Part shown: positions 22,250 to 34,383 of the stretch, piece by piece
Layout of the letters: each line of letters begins with the position of its first letter
How positions within the stretch are numbered: the stretch's first letter is position 1
NCBI RefSeq assembly: GCF_019578655.1
Contig: NC_063260.1
Coordinates: 16,246,001-16,310,000 of the forward strand
Length of the DNA stretch: 64,000 bases
Direction of reading: 5' to 3'
Origin: Ricinus communis
Taxonomy: Eukaryota; Streptophyta; Magnoliopsida; Malpighiales; Euphorbiaceae
The notes under the pieces: generated by a model
The model's input: only the letters and a program-made list of their open reading frames with translations
Told to the model about the DNA's origin: nothing
Database searches by the model: none
Program-made: the position numbers and the translations under genes

Positions 22250-23208
22250 AAGTATGTACTATGAATCCAGGCCAGGAACTACATCAGTCATGAAATAGTA
22301 TTGTACAAAAAGAAGACTTCGAGTGTCCAACTTCAGTGTGTTAATAAAGCGGAAACACATGTTGTAATGGAGAAGATGTAGAAAGAGTATACATGCCTCA
22401 CATGAATGACATAGTGTTGAATAGAAAGATCATGCGTCAAGGTTATTAGTGGTTGACAATGGAAAGAGATTGTATAGCTTTGGTAAAGAAATGTCGTGAG
22501 TGTCAGCTTTATAATAACTTGAGTCATATACCCCTGACCGAACTTCATCACTTGACATCCCCATGGACTTTTGCAGCTTGGGGAATCAACATCATTGGAG
22601 GGATAAAGCGCTATTCGAATGGTCATAGGTACATAGTAATTGATTACTTCTCTAAATGGGTTGAGGCCGAGTCATTCACTACTGTGGGGGCAAGGTAGAT
22701 GGCTAAATTTATAGAGAGGAACCTGATCTGCAGGTACGAGGTCCCGCATCACATTATGACATATAACAGTATACAGTTTATGGGCGAAACAATAGGCTTC
22801 TTAGCGGAATACAATATCTAACATCACAAGTTTTCTCTATATAGACTTCAGGTGAATGGAGCAGTAGAAGTAGCCAACAAGAACCTAAAGAGAATACTCT
22901 CGAAGATGGTATGGAATCACAAGGATTGGTCATTTCGATTTTCCTTTACACTTTAGAATATTAACCAATTGAGTGGATGTTGACATGGCAGACTCAATGC
23001 TTATGGTTTATGGGACTGAAACAGTCTTACTAGTAAAGTTGGAACTAAAATCTCTTATAGTTGTTTTAGAGGCTGAAATACTAGAGTATCAGAGGGCCAA
23101 GAAGAGTTGCTTTAGTTGGCTCTAATCAATGAAAAGAGAATAAAAGCCCTATACCACATGCAGTTATATTAAAAACGGATAGCTAGGGCATTCAATAAGA
23201 AAGTAAAG
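22250..23208 (+). pseudogene. Integrase of a Tat-type element, interrupted by element A-minus
   Basis: The longest open piece (22453-22698) carries ALVKKCRECQLYNN, the Cys-Cys half of the zinc-binding domain, then WGINIIGGI at the first catalytic position (usually WGIDIIG, so the Asp is lost), then YIVIDYFSKWVEAE. After a stop come HHIMTYNSIQF (normally TDNG, so the second Asp is lost) and NGAVEVANKNLKRIL with the Glu. The frame ends at FNKKVK, exactly where the minus-strand LTR inserted (TAAAG duplicated). Two of three catalytic acids are lost. Confidence 0.75.
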
Positions 23209-24632
23209 TGATGTGTGCTACTCGTGTTAGCTACAATCTAAGGCAGTGTACCTATCGATGCAGTCTAGCACTAATGGCGAGTATCAAGGTCGTATTCCTC
23301 GGGAAAGCGAAAGCCCAGAGTTACTCCTTTGTTCTTTGTTATATTAACCTAAAATGGATGATGAATAAATTCTAAACTAACTATTAACTACGAGCTAAAT
23401 TCTAAGGGAGATGCAGGAGTAATTGATAAGTGAAATAATCAAGACAAGAAGACAAACCCAAAGGGAATCTAAACTAGTTGGCATCCGAACAAAAGATAAA
23501 GGATCAGTGAGTCTAATTATGCTACAGTGGGCTGATTTAATTCTGATTTTCTTCTTCTCGAGATAACCAATTCCTAAACCTAATAACCTAAAGTTGGAAT
23601 CTCTTCCTAACAATTGATTCTTAAATTAGCATTAAGCTTTAATCCGCCTCTATTAAGCTTTGTTAATTCTTAATCCGGCTAGTTAATTATCCTTATCTCT
23701 AAGCGATTATTAACCAGTTCTTGTTATTCAAAGTTCCAATTGCCAAACGGATTTCTCAATCTCATAAAGCAATCTAAACATCACAATTCACAACGTCTCA
23801 TGAATAATGCATAATCTTATTCATACTGAAAACAAGAAGAATACAAAACCAACTCAAACAATCCAACAATATAATATCAAGCCAACATAGTAAAGAAATC
23901 CCAATGGATTAAATCAGTCTAGCTAAACATGTTCATGTTTAAAACAATCTAGGAAATCAATTACAATAAAAGAATAATGAAAATAAAACATGTACACCCT
24001 TTTCTCTCGAATTGGATGAATGTACCCAAACTGGATCTACACTTTGATTAATCTCCCAAACGCCTCTTGAATTGCTCCACTCTTCTTGTTTGCACCGGAA
24101 TCTTACGATTCCGGGATTCTTACTCACTACAACTCTCTCTCGCACTCAGTATTGTGCAGAAACCAAACCAGCCACTAGGGCTCAATGTCACTCTTTTTCT
24201 TTCCCCCTTCTTAAGAAAAACTCATTTTTTTCTTATATATTTAACCAATCGTCAAGTCCGCCGAAACCTGGATCTCACCGAGTGGGGTTTAGTGAGCCTC
24301 CGGTTGGCCACCAGGTCGGCAGGCCGTGGTGGCTACGGAAACCGTGCCCAAAGTGCCAATTTCAAGAATCAAAGTTGGTCATGATTGAGCACGCGCGTCG
24401 TAGTCCAGCCGGCTCAATGTATGCATTAAGGGCTCTTGTCCGATCTTGATGAATTCTCGTCCGTTTCCGCACGTATTGATCTATAATTGCTTAAACAACG
24501 ATGATGGTCCTATAAATGTTCCTGAAATGCAAAAGAACACAAAACATGGGTGATCTGGGAATAAAAGCACAATAATTGCTAAGAAAATACGCAATAATAT
24601 GCAAGCAAATATGTATAAAACTATGCTCATCA
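23209..24632 (-). repeat. Element A-minus 3' LTR
   Basis: 1424 bases, TGATGAGCATAG on the minus strand at 24632 to the shared LTR end at 23209. The TATA box is at 24239-24232. The inverted-repeat region near 23540-23580 is disrupted relative to 13098. Confidence 0.85.
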
Positions 24633-26469
24633 AATTACCCCACACTTAAGCTATTACTTGTCCTCAAGCAATTAACAACTCACCTCATAAAACTACAGTT
24701 AGCAATTCCTTTCAGTTTATGCCCCTAGTCCACAACAGAGAGTATTCAACACATCTCAAAGGATACTCAATCATAAATCAAATTACAAATCATTAACAAA
24801 GAATGGAAATAATATTAATGCATGAGTAACTTAAATGACAACTCAACACCAACATCATGAACCAATGCCTTACAGGGATCACTCAAGTCGCTCAAAGTGT
24901 ATATTAGGTAAATAACAAATCCCTCAAACCAAATGCACAAGACCCGCTCACCATAAGCTTGCTTATAAATCATATCTTCACTACTGTGAATAAGTAAATA
25001 CCAAAATCAAAGGGTCTTTACCAAGGTTGTAATGGGGCTAGGGTAAAGGTAACGGAGATTTGGATGAAGTTTGAAAATCTTGAATTCATGCGATAAACAA
25101 TATTATATGCTCAAAGGATTAAATGCCTAAGATCACGAAAAGAATCATTCACTAAAATCCTACTTCATAGAATAACGCTGCAAATGCTCTAAATCCAATA
25201 AAAGATAAATAATTAAAGAGATTTGTTTATTATATATTCTTTTTTTTTCTTCTTCTTCTTTTTTTTTCTTTTTTTTTTTTTTATAAAGAAATGAACTAAA
25301 CCTTATTAGCGACCGATACAACCCTCGAATAAACATAAAGAATAACAAATACAAATTGGATCAAGGGGAGCATTTAAAATATCAAAAGATTTAGTGAATT
25401 TACCAACATAGCAACTAGCATTTTAATCCCACATAAAGTCGAACATATCACGGAAAGAAATTCCGGCATAAGGGTAAAGGAAAGATAAATGTAAAGAATG
25501 GTATAATTGAAGTGTATAGGTGTAGATTATGAAGAAAAGGTTAAGGCTCAAAATTGGCTAACTAATGGAAACATAAGGTGGTAGGCTTTTGGTCAAATGC
25601 TGGGAATCCTAAATCGCCCAAATCATCTCATGGTATTCACAATATTCATGTAACTTCAACATGCATTACAAAGCAAGTTCTAGGAGCAAAGTTAAGTACA
25701 ATGCACACTCAAACAAGAAATATAAAGAGCATAAGCATAATGAATGCTCAACTGGCTCAAAATCTCACTTTCGGGTGTGGTATTAGGTGCAGTTGGTTCG
25801 CAACATCATTAATTGAATCATTATTTAAGAAACACATGCATATGATATTATCAACGTTCTAAGTTAAAATTTGACAATTCGAAAATAATTAAATAACACG
25901 GTTTAACCCTAGGGTTGATGTAAAACACCATAAATTGTTTTCCAAGGACAATGAACAACAAAGAAAAGTAAACTGCAATTCTATAAATCAAGTCATCAAT
26001 CGGCTCAAAATTAGCATACTCAAGTGCATAAAAACACAATGTCCTAACATCTCCTAAAAATACATAACACCTAGCCATAGCAATTAAAAATCCATATGAG
26101 AGATTAGGGTTTACCCATAAGCACCCCACACTTAAAGAACACACCTCGTTGTAAAATGTTATGGATACCCTGCATGGAATGCTCAACTAAGAGAACAAAA
26201 GCAATACAATCCAAGTGCATGACATGTATGAAAAATAAAGTAAATAAATACAGGAAAAATAAAAAGATCTAGGGGATCGCCCCGATCATCCATCGAGGCC
26301 GATGTTGTGGAAATTCGGTGCCTCCTCAGTATAATCCCAAAATAATAAAATAAAGAAATAAAATCAAAACTGAAAATATGAAAACTAAAACTAATAAAAT
26401 GTTTCAAAACAAAAGGTTAAAAAAAAATTAGAAATTAAAGATAAAAATTGGGGTGCCTCCCAAAGCGCT
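24633..26469 (-). other. Element A-minus 3' untranslated region
   Basis: It begins with the polypurine tract AAGTGTGGGGTAATT (reverse of 24633-24647) and is otherwise AT-rich. It contains a pyrimidine/poly-T run at 25238-25284. The landmark reading TTTGGGAGGCACCCCAA on the minus strand is at 26450-26466. No credible gene; the longer frames come from low-complexity sequence. Confidence 0.7.
25238..25284. repeat. Poly-T / CTT microsatellite
   Basis: A run of T interrupted by CTT units in the 3' untranslated region. Shorter versions occur at the equivalent places in the other copies (11350, 51185, 59395). Confidence 0.8.
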
Positions 26470-27654
26470 TCTTTTGATGTGATGAGTCTTCACTGGACTC
26501 ATGGTGAAAGGCAAATGGCGTGATCGGACGACCATCCATCCTTCTTCCAAGCAAATGGCTTCAAGTATCCGCTTAGAGGGATAATCGTTAATGTCCTCTT
26601 CCGACTATCAAGCAAGCCGCCAGATGATGGGCAAGACTCGCCTCGTATAATTGCATGTAGTCATGATGCTCTAGGGGCTCTTCCAATTTGAAAGTCAAGT
26701 TTCACCAATTGGAAGGATTGACGGTTGGGCAATTTCTTCAGAACGTCAATGGTTTCCTCTAGTCCTTGTCTTGGTTCACTTGCTAGAAGAAACTCGAGCT
26801 CCTCCAAGACTTCTTCATTGGATAACTCATGCTCATCTTCCATCATCGAACGGACTTGTGGAAAATCCACCAAAAATTCCTCTATCCAACTCAAGCATCA
26901 TCAATCGTACATTCCAGTTGGTAGTCTTTCGGAGGATTATGTTTGCCTCTTCCTTTCCGGTTCCATCTCCATGTTCAAGAAATCATCCCGCACATAAGCA
27001 TCATCGTCAAACATAATAGATAAACCAGAAAATTCTCACCTGAGCAGCAAAGTGGCTACTCAAATGTTCCTCGGATTCGTGATGGCGTTTGACAGAGTTC
27101 TCGATTGCTCTTGACTAGTAACTTGAAGATTAAGCCTACTTGATGCTCTATGTTATTAATCGAGGCTTGTTGATCTTCAAGTATCCTCTCCGTTTGTTGG
27201 AATCTATCATCAAGACTTGTAATGAACCTCATCAGCTCTCCGACACTAACTCTTCATCTTGAGTTTGAAGGTGCAAGAGTAGGGCCATGTGGTTGCCGAG
27301 ATTATGGTGGTTCTGGGCCATCTAAGCTCCATCCATAGGGTGAATGAGTACTCCACTCTTGATTATAGGTGCTTCCATACGAGTCACTTGGCCAAGCAGT
27401 GATAATTCAACCATGCTCACAATTATAAGAATAAGGAGTAAAATCAGTGCACAATGGACAATCATTACTCAAATGTAAACCACAACAAAATTCATAAAAG
27501 ACTTGAGATGAAAGGATAGGAGAAGAGAGTTGATCGGTATGCAAAGCGATTCCACTCGAGCATCTAAAGATGCACGGGCATCCCAATTTTTAGCACTCTC
27601 TTGGTTCCTATTCTCATTTTCCAATGCGTCATACAAAGATTTTGAGTTTAGCAT
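26470..27654 (-). pseudogene. gag: Shortened gag-related frame of element A-minus
   Basis: The ATG at 27654 starts MLNSKSLYDALENENRNQES. The zinc-knuckle segment is frameshifted. The piece at 26894-26661 gives EEFLVDFPQVRSMMEDEHEL, then SNEEVLEELEFLLASEP, an acidic helix-rich stretch also found in the other copies and in element C (EDEEELSNEQVLEQL, 43730). A coiled-coil-prone ILEDQQASINNIEH segment lies near 27190. Pol is absent. Confidence 0.7.
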
Positions 27655-27841
27655 TGAACCTCCTTATCATTCACTATCCGAATCATAAACTTAAGCTAAA
27701 TAAATATGTACAAATAAAATAAAATAAATAAACAAATAAAAACAAAAAATCATAAAATAATAAGAAAGAAAAAAATGGCTAAATTAACAAATAGCAAATT
27801 TCACTCTAGTTTTCAAACAATTCCCGGAGCAGCCGAAAACT

Positions 27842-29324
27842 TGATGTGTGCTACTCGTGTTAGCTACAATCTAAGGTGTACCTATCGATGCGATCTAGCA
27901 CTAATGGCGAGTATCAAGGTCGATTCTCGGAAAGCGAAAGCCCAGAGTTACTCCTTTGTTCTTTGTTATATTAACCTAAAATGGATGATGAATAAATTCT
28001 AAACTAACTATTAACTACGAGCTAAGTTCTAAGGGAGATGCAGGAGTAATTGATAAGTGAAATAATCAAGACAAGAAGACAAACCCAAAGGGAATCTAAA
28101 CTAGTTGGCATCCGAACAAAAGATAAAGGATCGGTGAGTCTAATTATGCTACCGTGATCTATTTCTGTCTTCAATTCGGAATTCTGCCTTCTCTCGAGAT
28201 AACCGAATTCCTAAACCTAATAACCTAAAGTTGGAATCTCTTCCTAACAATTGATTCTTAAATTAGCATTAAGCTTTAATCCGCCTCTATTAAGCTTTGT
28301 TAATTCTTAATCCGGCTAGTTAATTATCCTTATCTCTAAGCGATTATTAACCCTTGTTATTCAAAGTTCCAATTGCCAAACGGATTTCTCAATCTCATAA
28401 AGCAATCTAAACATCACAATTCACAACGTCTCATGAATAATGCATAATCCTATTCATACCGAAACAAAAAGAATACAAAACCAACTCAAACAATCCAACA
28501 ATATAATATCAAGCCAACATAGTAAAGAAATCCCAATGGATTAAATCAGTCTAGCTAAACATGTTCATGTTCAAAACAATCTAGGAAATCAATTACAATA
28601 AAAGAATAATGAAAATAAAACATGTACACCCTTTTCTCTCGAATTGGATGAAACGTACCAAATCTGGATCTACACTTTGATTAATCTCCCAAAGCGCCTT
28701 CTTGAATTGCTCCACCACTCGTTTTGCACTCGGAATCTTATGATTCGGGATTCTTACTCAACCTGACTCTCTCGACTCAGATGTTGGTGTAGAACCAAAC
28801 CCACCACTTTAGGGCTCAATGTCACTCTTTTTCTTTCCCCCTTCTTAAGAAAAACTCATTTTTTTCTTATATATTTAACTCGTCAAACGCCGTCAAGTCC
28901 AGCCGTGCCGTAGGTTAAACCGGATCTCACCGGTAGGGTTTCACCACGCTTGTGTTCCTCCCTCGTGTTAACCACCACTGGGCCGTGTTTCTCCCCGTGT
29001 TGGCCACCACGGGCCGGGAGGTCGGTGGCTACTAAACCGTGCCCAAAGTGCCAATTTCAAGAATCAAAGTTATTGGATGAGCACGCACAGTCCGTGCCGT
29101 GCTCAATGTATGCATTCAAGGCGGGCCTTGTCCGATCTTGATGAATTCTCGTCCGTTTCCGCACGTATTGATCTATAATTGCTTAAACAACGATGATGGT
29201 CCTATAAATGTTCCTGAAATGCAAAAGAACACAAAACACGGGTGATCTGGGAATAAAAGCACAATAATTGCTAAGAAGATACGCAATAATATGCAAGCAA
29301 ATATGTATAAAACTATGCTCATCA
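27842..29324 (-). repeat. Element A-minus 5' LTR
   Basis: 1483 bases, mirror of the LTR at 23209. The TATA box is at 28873-28866. The sequence between 28150 and 28205, at the inverted repeat, is longer than in other copies and contains extra GAATTCGGAATT-like material. Confidence 0.85.
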
Positions 29325-29937
29325 TAAAGTCAGGGTCATTTAGCATAGTAAGAGTCATATGAAGATAATAAGTTATCAATAAAGAATTCATTGCCCAAGG
29401 TAATATGTCATGGGACCTTATCCTGATGATTCTTAAAATGCTTTAACATGGAAATCCTTGGCAAAGATTATATGAATGAAGATTATGAAAAGTGTCTTAC
29501 AGATCTTATTCAAGATGTTATATGCAATTATCAAGAACAAATATGATTGGTTCAATTATAGAGTTGAGACTTACATCCATACTCTATGAATCAATTAGGA
29601 TAAAAGTATAATGAAAGAATTGATTTACATTATAAGATTGTTCATTACAAAGGTTGATTAAAGCACTTTAATCATTCCTACACATTTAGGTGGTCATGAT
29701 GCATTACTAGATGCCAATCTTGATCTATGAATATGGATTAAGTTACATTAGAGAATTAACACTGAACTAAAGAATTTTAACTCATAATCCATATTCATTG
29801 CCAAAGTGTTAGGAACCTTTTGGGTCACACACAAATAGACTTTAAGCAAGGATTAAAATGAAGCTTTAAGCTTTGGGCTTAAGCTCAAATATATCGGGCC
29901 TAATTAAAGGTTAATTAATTAAAAGCTAATAGGCCTT

Positions 29938-31403
29938 TGATGTGCGTAAAATACACACATCTAAATGGGGTTTTTAAGATTGATTTTATGGACATTTGGA
30001 TGTGAATTGGTCTCAACACTCACCTTATACATATGTTTGTGTGCATTAGGTCCAAAAGAGGTCAAAGGATGAAAAGGTAAGAATTGGAGTATAATTGAAC
30101 GTCAAAGCCGCCAAAACGAGCTGAAGCATACGAGCATGAGGAAGGTGAACATGGTAGTGTTGATCTCGACACGTGTGTTCTCAACACACAAAACATGGCC
30201 GTGGTTACCAACACGGACAAACACTAGGTGTTGGACATCAAAGAAGAAGTAGATTTTAGGGAGCACGACCACGGAGAGTAACACGGCCGAGAACACCATC
30301 CCATGTTTAGAACACGGCCGAGAACACTAGTGTTGGACGACGTATTAATTAAAAAGAGCGAAAAAGAAGAGAAGAAAGAGGAGGCTAGGGTTAGGACATC
30401 CCAAAACCCTAATTTTTCTCTCCCTAAGGGTTTTCTGAGCTGAGACCAAGGGAAAAGGAGACTTGGATCAAGGTTTCAATCGGATTCCCTTGAAGGATCG
30501 AAGATTGGGCAAGGTTCGTTGATTGATTTTCAAATCGAGCAAGAGGAACAAGAATCGATTCAATTGGAGCAAAAGGATTTGGGGCTGTTTACTCTGATCC
30601 AAGGATGTAATCGGGTTTTCTCTACCTTTGCTTATTGTTGTAATTGAATTCTTGTATATTTTGAGAATGAACATGATTAGCTAGATTGATTTAATCCATT
30701 GGGATTTCTTTACTATGTTGGCTTGATATTATATTGTTGATAATTTTGTTCGAGTTGGTTTTGTATTCTTCTTGTTTTCAGTATTAATAAAATAATGCAT
30801 TATTCATGAGACGTTGTGAATTGTGATGTTTAGATTGCTTTATGAGATTGAGAAATCCGTTTGGCAATTGGAATTTTGAATAGCAAGAACTGGTTAATAA
30901 TCGCTTAGAGATAAGGATAATTAACTAGCCGGATTAAGAATTAACAAAGCTTAATAGAGGCGGATTAAAGCTTAATGCTAATTTAAGAATCAATCGTTAG
31001 GAAAAGATTCCAACTTTAGGTTATTAGGTTTAGGAATTCGGTTATCTCGAGAGAGAAACCGAATTCGGTTAAGAATTCATCCACGGGTAGCATAATTAGA
31101 CTCACCGATCCTTTATCTTTTGTTCGGTTGCCAACTAGTTTAGATTCCCTTTGGGTTTTTCTTCTTGTCTTGATTATTTCGTTTATCAATCACTCTTGCA
31201 TCTCCCTTAGGACTTAGCTTGTAGTTAATAGTTAGTTTAGAATTTATTCATCATCCATTTTAGGTTAATATAACAAAGAACAAAGGAGTAACTCTGGGCT
31301 TTCGCTTTCCCGAGGAATACAACCTTGATACTCGCCATTAGTGCTAGACTGCATCGATAGGTACACTGCCTTAGATTGTAGCTAACACGAGTAGCACCCA
31401 TCA
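29938..31403 (+). repeat. Element D+ 5' LTR
   Basis: 1466 bases. The first half (U3) is specific to family D, with AACACGG/CCGTGTT words at 30150-30330 and AATTAGGG/CCCTAA words near 30400. From about 30660 it is nearly the same as the family A LTR. It carries the intact inverted repeat at 31034-31066. Confidence 0.85.
31034..31066 (+). promoter_or_regulatory. Inverted repeat with TCTCGAGA loop, second intact copy
   Basis: GAATTCGGTT and AACCGAATTC flank a 13-base loop, the same as at 13098-13130 in family A, although the U3 regions of the two families are unrelated. Confidence 0.55.
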
Positions 31404-31596
31404 AGTTTTCAATGTCGGAATTGTTTGAAAACTAGAGTGAAATTTGCTATTTGTTAATTTAGCCATTTTTTTTTCTTTTTTTTCTTTCTTATTATTTTAT
31501 GATTTTTATTTTTATTTGTTTATTTATGTTATTTTATTTGTACATATTTATTTAGCTTAAGTTTATGATTCGGATAGTGAATGATAAGGAGGTTCA

Positions 31597-32722
31597 GTGC
31601 TAAACTCAAAATCTTTGTATGACGATTGGAAAATGAGAATAGGAACCAAGAGAGTGCTAAAAATTGGGATGCCCGTGCATCTTTAGATGCTCGAGTGGAA
31701 TCGTTTGCGGCTACCGATCAACTCTCTTCTCCTATCCTTTCATCTCAAGTCTTTTGTGAATTTTGTTGTGGTTTACATGTGTGTAATGATTGTCCATTGT
31801 ATAGTGATGTTGCTCATTGTTCTTATAACGTGTGAATTATACGGAAGTTGGCCAAATGACTCGTATGGAAGCACCTACAATCAAGAGTGGAGTACTCATT
31901 CACCTTTTGGATGGAGCTTAGATGGCCAGAACCACTAGAATTCAAAGAACTACATCGGCCTAATGTTGCACCTTCAACTCAAGATGAAGAGTTAGTGTCA
32001 GAGGAAAGATTCCAACAAACGGAGAGGATACTTGAAGATCAACAAGCCTCGATTAATAACATAGAGCATCAAGTAGGCTTAATCTTCAAGTTACTAGCGG
32101 AAGAGCAATTGAGAACTCCATCAATTCTTTGAATCAGGAACATTTAAGTGCCATCACTGCACAGTGAGAATTTTTCTGGTTTATCTATTATGTTTGACGA
32201 TGATGCTTATGCGGACGACTCTTTGAACATGGAGATAGAACCGGAAAGGAAGAGGCAAACATGATCCCTCCGAAAGACTATCAACAGGAATGTACAAATA
32301 CTGATGATGAGCTAGCTAGAGGAATTGTTGGTAGATTTTCCACAAGTCCCTTCCGATGATGGAAGATGAGCACGAGTTGTCCAATGAAGAAGTCTTGGAG
32401 GAGCTCGAGTTTCTCCTAGCAAGTGAACCAAGCCAAGGACTGAAGAAAACCATCGACACTCCTGAAGAGATTGCCCAACCGTCGATCCTTCCAATTGTTG
32501 AAACTCTAGCTTTCAAATTGGAAGAGCCCTAGAGCATCATGACTAAGTGCAAATATATGAGGAGCGAGTTTTGCCCATCATATAATTGCTTGTGCCATTT
32601 TGCTTGACGTCTGGAAGAGGAAGTTGACGATTATCCCTCTAAGCGGATATTTGAAGCCATTTGCTTGGAAAAAGGATGGATGGTCGCCAATCCCCACCGT
32701 TTGCTTTTCACCATGAGTCCAG
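31597..32722 (+). pseudogene. gag: Shortened gag-related frame of element D+
   Basis: The ATG at 31597 starts the MLN frame shared with the other copies. A zinc knuckle CEFCCGLHVCNDC lies at 31754-31792, then PSTQDEELVSEERFQQTERI and ILEDQQASINNIEHQVGLIF, a predicted coiled coil. After frameshifts come the LVDFPQVP and ELSNEEVLEELEFLLASEPS segments. No pol domain. The copy is cut by the gap at 32723, shortly before the expected GGGAGGCACCCC landmark. Confidence 0.7.
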
Positions 32723-33222
32723 NNNNNNNNNNNNNNNNNNNNNNNNNNNNNNNNNNNNNNNNNNNNNNNNNNNNNNNNNNNNNNNNNNNNNNNNNNNNNN
32801 NNNNNNNNNNNNNNNNNNNNNNNNNNNNNNNNNNNNNNNNNNNNNNNNNNNNNNNNNNNNNNNNNNNNNNNNNNNNNNNNNNNNNNNNNNNNNNNNNNNN
32901 NNNNNNNNNNNNNNNNNNNNNNNNNNNNNNNNNNNNNNNNNNNNNNNNNNNNNNNNNNNNNNNNNNNNNNNNNNNNNNNNNNNNNNNNNNNNNNNNNNNN
33001 NNNNNNNNNNNNNNNNNNNNNNNNNNNNNNNNNNNNNNNNNNNNNNNNNNNNNNNNNNNNNNNNNNNNNNNNNNNNNNNNNNNNNNNNNNNNNNNNNNNN
33101 NNNNNNNNNNNNNNNNNNNNNNNNNNNNNNNNNNNNNNNNNNNNNNNNNNNNNNNNNNNNNNNNNNNNNNNNNNNNNNNNNNNNNNNNNNNNNNNNNNNN
33201 NNNNNNNNNNNNNNNNNNNNNN
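32723..33222. other. Assembly gap of exactly 500 N
   Basis: All bases are N. The round length suggests a placeholder for an unknown distance. It falls between the gag-related frame and the 3' LTR of element D+, as expected where near-identical repeats could not be resolved. Confidence 0.99.
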
Positions 33223-34383
33223 AGATTGCTTTATGAGATTGAGAAACTCGTTTGGCAATTGGAATTTTGAATAGCAAGAATCAAGTTAATAATCGCTAGA
33301 GATAAGGATAATTAACTAGCCGGATTAAGAATTAACAAAGCTTAATAGAGGCGGATTAAAGCTTAATGCTAATTTAAGAATCAATCGTTAGGAAGAGATT
33401 CCAACTTTAGGTTATTAGGTTTAGAATTCGGTTATCTCGAGAGAGAAACCGAATTCAAGTAAGAATTCATTCACGGGTAGCATAATTAGACTCACCGATC
33501 CTTTATCTTTTGTTCTAGGTTGCCAACTAGTTTAGATTCCCTTTGGGTTTTTCTTCTTGTCTTGATTATTTCGTTTATCAATCGCCTCAGATCTCCCTTA
33601 GGACTTATACTTGTAGTTAATAGTTAGTTTAGAATTTATTCATCATCCATTTTAGGTTGATATAACAAAGAACAAAGGAGTAACTCGGGCTTTCGCTTTC
33701 CTGAGGAATACGACTGACATCGCTTATTAGCTGCTAGATCGCATCGATGTGTATTAATCGCCTTAGATTGAACAATACCAGAGCACCATCAGCCTTGTAT
33801 AATAAGCTTTTGATGGGATTATTATCCATGGATTAGTTCTTATATTAATTAAAGTCTATTTAGAAATCCTAAACCCTTAAGGACTTTGATTCACGGTCAT
33901 ATATATAGAAAGAGATGCATATGGGGCGGCAAGGTTATAGGTGAAGGAAGAAGGTTGGTGGCATATCTAAAAAAGAAAAACATCTTCTTTGAGTTATATA
34001 AGCTAGGTGAACCAATCAATAAGATTAATTGATTCATTCTTCTTGCTTGGAACTAGCATTCAATCTCTAATATCTCTTCTCAATTTTCTAAAAGTGGCTT
34101 AATGAGATCTTTACTTAAAAGCTTGTGAGGATCACCAAAAGATGCTGGTCACTTGAGTAACTTTAAAGTGCATTAATCATCCTTGAAGAACCAAGAATCA
34201 ATAAAGCAAGAAGCACTCCTTAGATTGGCCAAAAACTCCTTTTCTAAGCCTTCTTCATCTTTTGTTTGTTTTGTGTATTATGACTATCTTAATCAATGAG
34301 ATCCTTGGTGGGAATTAAGAAAAAATTTAAATTGCTTATGTTATGCCTTTCGTTATATATTTTATAATATCAACTCACAACAT

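Larger units (their letters stand above)
23209..29324 (-). mobile_element. Element A-minus: complete non-autonomous Athila-type retrotransposon
   Basis: A 6.1-kb copy of element A in reverse, flanked by the perfect duplication TAAAG (23204-23208, 29325-29329). Order on the minus strand: 5' LTR (29324-27842), eroded primer site (27840-27821), gag-related frame (27654-26470), 3' untranslated region, polypurine tract (24633-24650), 3' LTR (24632-23209). It lacks all pol domains, as A+ does. The LTRs are similar and the target duplication is intact, so it is recent. Confidence 0.88.
29938..33791 (+). mobile_element. Element D+ with assembly gap
   Basis: It is bounded by TGATGTGCGTAAAATACACA and an eroded CACCATCA, with duplication GCCTT at 29933-29937 and 33792-33796. 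Order: 5' LTR (29938-31403), eroded primer site, gag-related frame (31597-32722), 500 Ns, then the last 569 bases of the 3' LTR (33223-33791). The gap hides the 3' untranslated region and the start of the 3' LTR, so the true length and the presence of the extra ORF cannot be judged. Confidence 0.82.
29330..34383 (+). mobile_element. Copia-like element 3' end: internal tail and LTR, split by element D+
   Basis: The segments 29330-29937 and 33797-34383 rejoin across D+ by the GCCTT duplication. An LTR-like block starts at 29807 with TGTTAGGAACCTTTTGGGTC, a start common in plant Ty1/copia LTRs, and ends AACA at 34383 against an integrase frame. The left 480 bases would be the internal tail; no coding region is recognisable. 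The 5' part is missing and joined to the integrase fragment that ends near 23208/29330. Assignment to copia rests on the LTR start only. Confidence 0.45.

Noticed and set aside
25160..25354. Small protein with a Lys/Glu-rich run
   Set aside because: The run is a translation of the poly-T/CTT microsatellite in a 3' untranslated region.
32578..33277. Several reading frames of 190-226 codons on both strands
   Set aside because: They are made mostly of X residues from the 500-N gap.
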